From positions 1-9,046 of the forward strand of contig CAJWGC010000040.1 in assembly GCA_913031525.1 (NCBI GenBank): a stretch of 9,046 nt of DNA, read 5' to 3'. A program made the position numbers and the translations under genes. This DNA comes from an uncultured Acidimicrobiia bacterium (GTDB taxonomy: Bacteria > Actinomycetota > Acidimicrobiia > Spongiisociales > UBA5794). The notes below the pieces were generated by a model that worked only from the letters and a program-made list of their open reading frames with translations, searched no databases and was not told the DNA's origin. Shown here one piece after another: positions 1 to 6,395 of this stretch. Numbering within the stretch: the stretch's first letter is position 1; the number at the start of each line of letters is the position of its first letter.

Positions 1-324
1 TCCTTGGCGCTTTTGACAAGGGCGAGATGGCTTAATCCAGTTGGGACTGTGAAGTCCGGGCTCATTGTTGGTATGGGAGAGACTGAAGAGGAGGTCATGG
101 GGGCCCTAGCTGATCTCAATGCTGTAGGTGTGGATATTGTGACGGTTGGTCAGTATTTACGTCCGACTCTTCGACACCGCCCTATCGATCGTTATGTGCA
201 CCCCGATGAGTTTGATCGTTATAGCCAGGTTGGTCACCGCCTTGGGCTGAGACATGTTGAATCTGGGCCGCTAGTTCGATCCTCGTATCACGCCAAGGAC
301 TCGCTAATCGCGGCGGGTGTGTGA
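1..324 (+). CDS. lipA: Lipoyl synthase, C-terminal third (5' end outside window)
   Basis: Lipoyl synthase is a radical SAM enzyme that inserts two sulfurs into the octanoyl group carried on lipoyl domains. The 107 visible residues, read in frame from base 1, match the family's C-terminal end. They include KSGLIVGMGET, then VTVGQYLRPT with HRPIDRYVHPDEF, and the terminal SGPLVRSSYHA block. In known LipA structures the RSSY serine ligates the auxiliary iron-sulfur cluster. The two cysteine motifs that hold the clusters lie in the missing N-terminal part, since the family is usually about 290-330 residues. The TGA stop at 322-324 overlaps the GTG start of the M24 peptidase, which suggests translational coupling. 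The frame is intact, with no sign of decay. Identification is from conserved motifs and is firm; the start cannot be seen. Confidence 0.96.
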   Translation, partial: SLALLTRARWLNPVGTVKSGLIVGMGETEEEVMGALADLNAVGVDIVTVGQYLRPTLRHRPIDRYVHPDEFDRYSQVGHRLGLRHVESGPLVRSSYHAKDSLIAAGV

Positions 325-1418
325 ACGCCTCGTTGCAACTGATCGATCGCTTGGAACGGGCTCGTCGTGAGATGGTGCGGCTAGAAGTAGATGTGGTGTT
401 GCTTTCGGTGGGTCGGGATCTACCCTATTTGATCGGTTACGAAGCGATGCCGTTGGAACGTCTCACCATGGCCGTCATTCCGGCTTCAGGGACAGTGACT
501 TTGGTAGTGCCTGAGCTTGAAGTTTCTCGTGTGGATCCTTATCCCGAAGTGTTCGATATACGTGCCTGGTCGGAGACGGAAGATCCGTTAGAAATTGTGA
601 TGCAGCGGATCGGTTTTCCTTCTCGTGTGGCGATCGGTACCGAGACCTGGTCGCTCTTTTTGCTCGGTTTGCAGCAGCGACTTCCAGAATCTGAATTTAT
701 ATCTGCTGCTCCTCTTCTGTCAGGGTTGAGAGTCTGTAAATCTCCAGAAGAAATCGATCTACTCCGCACCGCTGGGGCTGCTGCTGACCGAGTCGTTGCT
801 CGCATCGCTGGATTGAAATTCTCGGGAAAAACTGAAAAGGATATGGCTCGGCAAATATCAGAATTGATTATTGAGGAAGGACACGATGCGACGAGTTTCG
901 TAATCGTTGCCGCAGGGGTTAACAGCTCCTCTCCTCATCACGAACCAGGGGTCTCAGTGATCGAACCAGGAGATGCGGTCGTAGTGGATTTCGGTGGATC
1001 GATTTGTGGCTACCACTCCGACACTACTCGAACCTTCTACGTTGGCGGGCCCTCAGCCGAACATCGACGAGTGCATGAGACTGTTCTGGAGGCACAGCAT
1101 GCTGGTTACAACGCATCCGGGTTGGGCGTTCGTTCTGAGGAAGTTGATCGCGCGGCTAGATCCGTTATTGCTGATGCTGGCTACGCCGAGTATTTCATTC
1201 ACCGTACTGGTCATGGAATTGGCTTGGACCTTCACGAGGACCCATATCTTGTAGAAGGAGAAGAAACTCTTTTGAGAGCTGGAATGGTGTTTTCGATAGA
1301 GCCAGGGATCTATATTCCTGGTCGCTTCGGAGTACGTATTGAGGACATTGTGTCTTTAGGCGAAAATGGCCTACAGAGATTGAACCGGTCAACGCGCGAT
1401 CCGGTGGCTGTGACATAG
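321..1418 (+). CDS. M24 family metallopeptidase (Xaa-Pro dipeptidase / aminopeptidase P type)
   Basis: Predicted cytoplasmic two-metal peptidase that cleaves an N-terminal residue next to proline. Of 365 residues, about 1-135 form the N-terminal creatinase-like domain and about 140-360 the pita-bread catalytic domain. All five metal ligands of the family are present: D223 in VVDFGG, D234 in HSDTTRT, H298 in GHGIGLDLHEDP, E327 in SIEPGIY and E341 in RIEDIV. H305, the second histidine of the GH...HE motif, is also kept. The GTG start at 321 overlaps the lipA stop by 4 bp. No good Shine-Dalgarno site precedes it (AAGGA at 295-299 is too far away), so coupling to lipA is likely. An ATG at codon 18 is possible but would remove the expected first helix. 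Dipeptidase (PepQ-like) cannot be separated from aminopeptidase P (PepP-like) by motif alone, so no symbol is given. Confidence 0.93.
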   Translation: MNASLQLIDRLERARREMVRLEVDVVLLSVGRDLPYLIGYEAMPLERLTMAVIPASGTVTLVVPELEVSRVDPYPEVFDIRAWSETEDPLEIVMQRIGFPSRVAIGTETWSLFLLGLQQRLPESEFISAAPLLSGLRVCKSPEEIDLLRTAGAAADRVVARIAGLKFSGKTEKDMARQISELIIEEGHDATSFVIVAAGVNSSSPHHEPGVSVIEPGDAVVVDFGGSICGYHSDTTRTFYVGGPSAEHRRVHETVLEAQHAGYNASGLGVRSEEVDRAARSVIADAGYAEYFIHRTGHGIGLDLHEDPYLVEGEETLLRAGMVFSIEPGIYIPGRFGVRIEDIVSLGENGLQRLNRSTRDPVAVT

Positions 1419-1465
1419 GAGCCAACTCTGACGGGGGCAAGATCGCTAGCCTTGTCAAGCGCTGG

Positions 1466-1473
1466 AAAGGGAG
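1466..1473 (+). promoter_or_regulatory. Shine-Dalgarno site that sets the transketolase start
   Basis: AAAGGGAG ends 8 bases before the TTG at 1482, a good distance for ribosome binding. The longer option, TTG at 1452, has only a GGGGG run about 13-14 bases upstream. This site favours 1482. Confidence 0.55.
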
Positions 1474-1481
1474 AAGAATTA

Positions 1482-3440
1482 TTGTTCCAGGACACTGAAC
1501 AATTGGCTGCAGACACGATCCGGATCCTCTCGATGGACGCGGTGCAGCATGCCAATTCTGGTCATCCCGGCATGCCGATGGGAATGGCGGATCTCGCGGT
1601 GGTTCTTTGGACAAAGTTTCTTACCGTTGATCCAGATGATCCGGAGTGGCCTGACCGGGATCGGTTCATACTGTCGAACGGTCATGGATCCATGTTGCTT
1701 TATTCTCTTTTGCATCTCAGCGGGTTTCCATTGTCCATGACCGACATCATTAACTTTCGGCAGTGGGGATCCCCGACCGCAGGCCATCCAGAACGCGAAC
1801 CGCATATTGGTATTGAGATGACAACCGGTCCTCTTGGGCAGGGTTTTGCCGCGGGTGTGGGTATGGCTATCGCTGAGGAGCACCTTAGATCTAAGTTAGG
1901 GTCCGATCTTGTCGATCACCGTACATTTGGATTCGTTTCAGACGGTGATCTCATGGAGGGAGTATCCGCTGAGTCTGCTTCGCTCGCAGGTCATCTGAAG
2001 CTCGGACGACTTATTTACCTATATGACGACAACGGAATCTCACTCGTGGGGCCAACTGAGTGGACTTTTTCAGAGAATGTGCCAGCGCGATTTGATTCAC
2101 TTGGTTGGCACACCGATACAGTCGACGGACACGATCGTTCGGCAATTGAAGAGGCTATCGAGATCGCTATCAAGATTGAAGATCGGCCCAGCTTGATTTC
2201 ATGTAAAACGCATATTGGATATGGCAGTCCCAATAAACAAGATAAAGCTGACGCGCATGGCTCTCCGCTTGGTGAGAAGGAAATTGCAGCGATCAAAGAA
2301 TCTCTGGGGTGGACGCTTGAGCCCTTCGCGATTCCCGATGGTGTTACTGAATTCTTTTCTTCGGCGATGGACCGCGGACGTCGCGCGCGGCAAGAATGGA
2401 AACGACGCCTCAATTCCGCGCTTATCGATCCAAACATCTCGGCGATGTGGAGAGAACATTTTGATCCACAGCCGGTAGAGCTTTCGGTTCCTTCCTACGA
2501 TCCGGGGTCCTCTGTAGCTACCAGAAAGACCTCCGGGGTGGTCTTGCAAGAACTAGCAGGCCAAAGAGGCGACCTCATGGGAGGATCCGCGGATTTGGCC
2601 AGCTCTACGAATACCTTGATCAAGGACTCCGTCGACTTTTCTGCATCTGAACGCAATGGACGAAACTTCCGATTCGGTGTCCGGGAACACGCTATGGGCG
2701 CGGCCATCAATGGCCTTACGGTCCACGGTGGCTTGAGAGGTTACGGCGGTACTTTTCTGACGTTCAGTGACTATATGCGCCCCGCCGTACGACTCGGAGC
2801 TTTGATGGGAACGCCGTCAATTTGGGTTTGGACGCACGATTCGATATTTCTCGGTGAGGATGGGCCCACTCATCAATCTGTGGAGCATGTTGCCGCGCTC
2901 CGAACAATTCCTAACTTGTGGGTTATCCGTCCTTCGGGACCTGCCGAGGTAGCCGGGGCTTGGGAAGTAGCTGTCAACCGTGTTGAAGGTCCCACCGCGT
3001 TGATTCTTTCGCGTCAGGGCTTGCCGGTTGATGGCAGTAACGAACCTGTTCCAGTAGCTCGCGGGGCCTACCTAGCTCGGTCGGGTGACGACGTGGTTGT
3101 GATTGCGACAGGATCAGAGGTGTGGTTAGCGCTCGCAGCGGCAGAGGAATTGGCGATCGATGGTGTTTCGGCTCGCGTTGTGTCGATGCCCTGTGTCGAG
3201 GCTTTCTTGGAGCAGGATGAGGAATATCGGGAAGGGGTCCTTGGAGGCGCCCATCTTCCAGCAGTTTCCATCGAAGCAGGAGTGACGACAGGCTGGGCCT
3301 CTATTACTGGTAGAGATGGCTTGAACATCGGTGTCGATCGTTTCGGTGCTTCTGCTCCCGGAACAGTTATCGCAGAGAAGTTTGGCTTCACTCCCAGCGC
3401 CGTTGCGGCTCGCATTTCTACTTGGCTCTCCGGCGGCTGA
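1482..3440 (+). CDS. tkt: Transketolase
   Basis: Thiamine-diphosphate enzyme of the pentose phosphate pathway that moves a two-carbon unit from ketose to aldose phosphates. The 652 residues are full length for the family. In order they show ANSGHPGMPMGMA (about 24-36), NGHGSM, TTGPLGQG, the cofactor motif SDGDLMEG followed later by YDDNGIS, the substrate-side DAHGSPLG, the catalytic glutamate E402 in GVREHAMG, and H464 in GEDGPTHQ. The cofactor motif reads SDG rather than the common GDG; the cofactor-binding aspartate is kept. I chose the TTG at 1482 because AAAGGGAG lies just before it and the protein then opens at the usual family position. TTG at 1452 would add 10 residues in the same frame. 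The gene starts 63 bp after the M24 stop and 19 bp before the membrane protein, so it probably shares their transcript. It is intact. Confidence 0.96.
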   Translation: MFQDTEQLAADTIRILSMDAVQHANSGHPGMPMGMADLAVVLWTKFLTVDPDDPEWPDRDRFILSNGHGSMLLYSLLHLSGFPLSMTDIINFRQWGSPTAGHPEREPHIGIEMTTGPLGQGFAAGVGMAIAEEHLRSKLGSDLVDHRTFGFVSDGDLMEGVSAESASLAGHLKLGRLIYLYDDNGISLVGPTEWTFSENVPARFDSLGWHTDTVDGHDRSAIEEAIEIAIKIEDRPSLISCKTHIGYGSPNKQDKADAHGSPLGEKEIAAIKESLGWTLEPFAIPDGVTEFFSSAMDRGRRARQEWKRRLNSALIDPNISAMWREHFDPQPVELSVPSYDPGSSVATRKTSGVVLQELAGQRGDLMGGSADLASSTNTLIKDSVDFSASERNGRNFRFGVREHAMGAAINGLTVHGGLRGYGGTFLTFSDYMRPAVRLGALMGTPSIWVWTHDSIFLGEDGPTHQSVEHVAALRTIPNLWVIRPSGPAEVAGAWEVAVNRVEGPTALILSRQGLPVDGSNEPVPVARGAYLARSGDDVVVIATGSEVWLALAAAEELAIDGVSARVVSMPCVEAFLEQDEEYREGVLGGAHLPAVSIEAGVTTGWASITGRDGLNIGVDRFGASAPGTVIAEKFGFTPSAVAARISTWLSGG

Positions 3441-3459
3441 GCGATAAGAAGGTGAGGGG

Positions 3460-4125
3460 GTGGACTTAACACCAACACTCGTTCTCTCCATGTGGACTGC
3501 TGGGATAGCGGCTACTACGGGTGTTATCGCTGGATGGCGGATTGTTGGCTCGGGATATTCGCGTCTGGCTGCGGCCGTTGTACTTCTATTGGGTGTTGCT
3601 GCAGCAACCACTGGAGGAGGATCCATCGCTTGGGTTGGGTCCATTGCGGCTTTAACAGCAGTTTTCGTGGCGCCCTTCACAAGGCTTTACGTTGTCCTTA
3701 TAGCCGCCAGTAGTGCTTCTTTCATCGCTGTTGCTATCGATGGTTCATCCTCGTTCCTCGCTGTCACGGGAGCGTTGTTTCTCGGTTTGATCACCGCCGA
3801 GATGATGCTGGGCCATTGGTATTTGGTGGACCCGCGACTTCCTCGTTGGGCACTGCAGGGACTTGTGCTGGGAGCGTTGGTTGCTCTTATCGTTGACTTC
3901 ACTTATCTAACTACCGTTGGTGCTCTCGATTGGGGAACTGGCGAGGAGGTGCTGGGGTGGGCATTTCTTGTGCTCACGTTCTTTTCTGCCGTGCTAACGA
4001 TTGCGGTTTCCCTCTCGCTACGAGAACCTTTTTATACCGGTGTTATGGCGGCAACTGGGCTCAGTTATCTTGCGGTCCTGACCGCATTTGGATCTGTAGT
4101 GCTCGGCCGTCTCCTCATAGATTGA
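3460..4125 (+). CDS. Polytopic membrane protein of unknown function
   Basis: I do not recognise this 221-residue protein. It is very hydrophobic, with about eight candidate membrane segments, near residues 7-29, 35-51, 55-72, 74-94, 99-119, 131-151, 163-186 and 191-217. The most distinctive stretch is AEMMLGHWYLVDPRLPR (113-129), at the end of the fifth segment. Its E114, H119, W120 and D124 look like residues a family would conserve for binding a metal, a cofactor or a proton. A GTG start at 3460 fits AAGGTGAGG just upstream (3449-3457). An in-frame ATG at 3490 has no such site and would cut into the first segment. The 19-bp gap from tkt suggests co-transcription, but tkt gives no clear hint of function. 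No cysteines, signal peptidase site or soluble domain are seen. A transporter, an oxidase-associated subunit or an orphan integral membrane protein are all possible. Confidence 0.85.
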   Translation: MDLTPTLVLSMWTAGIAATTGVIAGWRIVGSGYSRLAAAVVLLLGVAAATTGGGSIAWVGSIAALTAVFVAPFTRLYVVLIAASSASFIAVAIDGSSSFLAVTGALFLGLITAEMMLGHWYLVDPRLPRWALQGLVLGALVALIVDFTYLTTVGALDWGTGEEVLGWAFLVLTFFSAVLTIAVSLSLREPFYTGVMAATGLSYLAVLTAFGSVVLGRLLID

Positions 4126-4245
4126 TCCTCAGGTCGATTTCTGGATTTCTCGTATGAGACGTCCTATTTTCATATCTTGAGCAACTTGCTGATAGTGACA
4201 GACCTGAATTGCCGGCTCGACGTGAATTTTTTTTATTTTCTCCTC

Positions 4246-4251
4246 TAATCT
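4246..4251 (+). promoter_or_regulatory. Possible -10 element for a leaderless pduO-pepA transcript
   Basis: TAATCT lies 9 bases before the ATG at 4261, and no purine-rich Shine-Dalgarno site lies between. Transcription starting 7-9 bases after the element would yield an almost or fully leaderless message. No convincing -35 box is seen: the expected position holds part of the T-rich tract at about 4226-4240. This is inference from one short motif. Confidence 0.3.
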
Positions 4252-4260
4252 CGTATCGAA

Positions 4261-4812
4261 ATGGATATCTATACGAAGCAAGGTGACGACGGGACTACAG
4301 GCCTCTTCTATGGAGGTCGAGTCTCGAAGGCAGATCTTGGTCCCGAGGCGTATGGGGCCATTGATGAAGCTGTTGCTGCTCTGGGGCTGGCGCGGGCTTT
4401 TGCCGACGAAGAGATCGCGGTAGCAATTCTCGATCGGCAGCGAGACCTCTTTGTCGTGGCTGCTGAATTGGCTACGGCACCCTCGAATCGGAGCAAGCTT
4501 GAAGATGAAACGAGCCGAGTGACGGCTCGAATGGTTACTGTTCTTGAAGAGGAGATTGACGCGATCGTCGCTGATACTGGCTTGCCGCAAGAGTTCATCG
4601 TTCCGGGTGGGAATCACACTGCCGCCGCGCTTGACATCGCTCGGACTGTCGTTCGGCGCGCTGAACGGCGCGCTGTGACGGTGATGGATTCTGGAGATTT
4701 AAATGGCAGTGAGGTTGTGCGATATCTGAATCGACTAGCCGATTATCTGTATGTGCTTGCTCGAATGGTGGAAGGCGACTGGATCTCAAGCCGGTCAGGG
4801 GGTAGTGAATGA
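4261..4812 (+). CDS. pduO: Cob(I)alamin adenosyltransferase, PduO type
   Basis: Transfers the 5'-deoxyadenosyl group of ATP to cob(I)alamin, giving adenosylcobalamin for enzymes such as methylmalonyl-CoA mutase or class II ribonucleotide reductase. Its 183 residues are the normal length for the PduO/MMAB trimeric helical family. The ATP-binding start YTKQGDDGTTGL occupies residues 4-15. D35 sits in AIDEAVAALGLARA, FIVPGG at about 112-117, and the arginine helix ARTVVRRAERR at 127-137 carries R128 and R132. YLNRLADYLYVLAR (155-168) closes the domain with N157. D35, R128 and R132 coincide with residues described as functional in Lactobacillus PduO. The usual DELN signature reads DEAV here. There is no Shine-Dalgarno site, and a -10-like TAATCT lies 9 bases upstream. 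The stop overlaps the pepA start (ATGA), so the two are likely translated together. No B12-dependent enzyme or riboswitch is visible nearby. Confidence 0.93.
   Translation: MDIYTKQGDDGTTGLFYGGRVSKADLGPEAYGAIDEAVAALGLARAFADEEIAVAILDRQRDLFVVAAELATAPSNRSKLEDETSRVTARMVTVLEEEIDAIVADTGLPQEFIVPGGNHTAAALDIARTVVRRAERRAVTVMDSGDLNGSEVVRYLNRLADYLYVLARMVEGDWISSRSGGSE
4797..4802 (+). promoter_or_regulatory. Shine-Dalgarno site of pepA inside the pduO 3' end
   Basis: AGGGGG ends 6 bases before the pepA ATG at 4809. It lies within the last codons of pduO. It supports this start and independent loading of ribosomes at the ATGA overlap. Confidence 0.55.
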
Positions 4813-6260
4813 TTGATGTAGTGGCGGGTTCGGACATACGGGAAGCGAGTGGCGATGTTGCGGTAGCTCCTGTTTTCCAGGATATGGTTTGGGGACCTGG
4901 GGCAACTGATTTGGTCGAAGTGATGGGAGATTGGGTCGAGAGTTATCTCAGAGACCAGGATTTCAATGGGAAAGTAGGACAGATAGCAATATTGCCAGGA
5001 GGCGATGCACTGCCATACGGGCGTGTGATGTTTGTTGGTATCGGCAAGGAAATAGACGCTGAGGGTCTTCGCCGCGTTTCGGGAATTGCAGGAACAACCA
5101 CTACGAAATTCGATCAGGTAGTTACGACTCTTCATCAGATTGGCATAGATGACGCGGCGGAACTGGTCACTGTAGGTTTCCTCCTGGGTCAGTATCGCTT
5201 TAACAAATATCAATCAGAGGCCGATCTGGTTAAGACATCTCGTCTCGTACTCGCAGGCTGGAACGGAGAGGTTGGAAGTGTGGCTGCAGGACAAGCAATC
5301 GCTAGTTCTGTCTATCTTGCCCGGGATCTTGTTAATGAACCAGCAGTGGCTAAACCCCCGGTAGTGCTGGCAGAAAAAGCTGAGGAGATCGCTCGGAGCC
5401 ATGGGCTAACGATTCAGGTTTATGACGAGTGTGAGATTGAAGCAGAAGGTTTTGGCGGGTTGAAAGGCGTGTCGCTAGGCGCTGATAACCCACCGCGGAT
5501 GGTGGTTCTCCGCTATGAGCCTGACGGGGCTACTCGTAAGGTTGCTTTTGTCGGGAAGGGCATTGTGTTTGATAGCGGCGGACTTTCTATCAAGCCTGCA
5601 AGCGGTATGGAGAACATGAAGACCGATATGTCTGGAGCCGCTGCGGTCTTCGGTGCTTTGCAGGCAGTCGCAAAACTCGGTCTTTCGGTAAATGTCATTG
5701 GTGTCACTCCGTTGACAGAGAATATGAGTGGTGGATCCGCTGTACGGCCTGGAGACGTGTTACGGGCACGTAACGGGAAGACGATGGAAGTGCTTAACAC
5801 CGATGCTGAAGGGCGCTTGGTACTTGCTGACGGGTTATCACTTGCTGCTGAAGAGGATCCTGATCTCATCATTGACGTGGCTACGTTGACTGGGGCAGCT
5901 GTGGTAGCTCTTGGCCCCAAGATCGCAGGTTTGTTTACAGCCGACGACGACGTTTCCGATACCGTCCTTGCAGCTGCCGGTCGGGCAGGCGAACAAATAT
6001 GGAGACTTCCGCTCGAATCTGGCTATCGCCAGTTCATAGACTCGGATGTTGCCGACCTACGGAACGCGTCTACTGAACGCTACGGAGGAGCTATTACGGC
6101 AGCACTTTTTCTGAGCGAGTTTGTTGGTGATAGACCATGGGCGCATCTCGACATTGCAGGACCAGCCCGTGCCAATAAGGCCGAGCATTACCTTGCGAAA
6201 GGCGGAACTGGGTTTGCAGTGCGTACGCTCATTGAAATCGCTCGGGCCTACTCCAGCTGA
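4809..6260 (+). CDS. pepA: Leucyl aminopeptidase, M17 family
   Basis: Cytoplasmic two-zinc or manganese aminopeptidase that removes N-terminal residues from peptides. Enzymes of this family are usually hexamers. Of 483 residues, about 1-155 form the variable N-terminal domain and about 170-480 the catalytic domain. Every active-site residue is present: K250 and D255 in GKGIVFDSGG, K262 in SIKP, D273 in KTDMSG, and D332, E334 and R336 in the signature NTDAEGRLVLADG. These numbers happen to equal those of bovine lens leucine aminopeptidase. The ATG at 4809 overlaps the pduO stop and has AGGGGG 6 bases upstream. It is the last gene of the rightward group; the next gene converges on it. With the M24 enzyme it suggests two complementary peptide-degrading activities in this region, but no physical link between them is shown. 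Some PepA homologues (E. coli) also bind DNA; nothing here tests that. Confidence 0.96.
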   Translation: MIDVVAGSDIREASGDVAVAPVFQDMVWGPGATDLVEVMGDWVESYLRDQDFNGKVGQIAILPGGDALPYGRVMFVGIGKEIDAEGLRRVSGIAGTTTTKFDQVVTTLHQIGIDDAAELVTVGFLLGQYRFNKYQSEADLVKTSRLVLAGWNGEVGSVAAGQAIASSVYLARDLVNEPAVAKPPVVLAEKAEEIARSHGLTIQVYDECEIEAEGFGGLKGVSLGADNPPRMVVLRYEPDGATRKVAFVGKGIVFDSGGLSIKPASGMENMKTDMSGAAAVFGALQAVAKLGLSVNVIGVTPLTENMSGGSAVRPGDVLRARNGKTMEVLNTDAEGRLVLADGLSLAAEEDPDLIIDVATLTGAAVVALGPKIAGLFTADDDVSDTVLAAAGRAGEQIWRLPLESGYRQFIDSDVADLRNASTERYGGAITAALFLSEFVGDRPWAHLDIAGPARANKAEHYLAKGGTGFAVRTLIEIARAYSS

Positions 6261-6283
6261 ATTTCGGATCCGCCTGGGTTTTT
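6252..6283 (+). terminator. Weak candidate terminator after pepA
   Basis: TCCAG (6252-6256) can pair with CTGGG (6274-6278), one pair being a G-U wobble, and five T residues follow directly (6279-6283). The stem has only five pairs around a 17-base loop and overlaps the last pepA codons. It is the only terminator-like element in the 135-bp convergent gap 6261-6395. Nothing clearer was seen for the opposing moeB gene. Confidence 0.22.
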
Positions 6284-6395
6284 ACTCGGATCGCGACAGA
6301 AGATGATCAAAGAGGTGGTCGGTGTATTAACCGCGGACTGTTGGGTTTCACCTCAGCTTCGTCGTATCGGCCGCGTTGGTTGTTAGGGGATTTTT

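Noticed and set aside
1926..1975. Transketolase cofactor motif reads SDG instead of GDG, suggesting a defective enzyme.
   Set aside because: The metal and cofactor-binding aspartate and the downstream asparagine are present, and all other catalytic residues are intact. The change alone does not imply loss of function.
3126..3680. Minus-strand open frame of 184 codons antisense to the tkt 3' end and the membrane protein.
   Set aside because: Both plus-strand genes are well supported. This frame is low-complexity and alanine/proline/threonine-rich, without a domain.
4126..4260. Possible cobalamin riboswitch before the adenosyltransferase gene.
   Set aside because: The gap is only 135 bp and AT-rich. 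I could not find a B12-box-like core or a suitable stem arrangement.
4129..4617. Minus-strand open frame of 162 codons antisense to pduO.
   Set aside because: It mirrors a clearly real gene, has no recognisable motif, and its conserved content is explained by pduO on the other strand.
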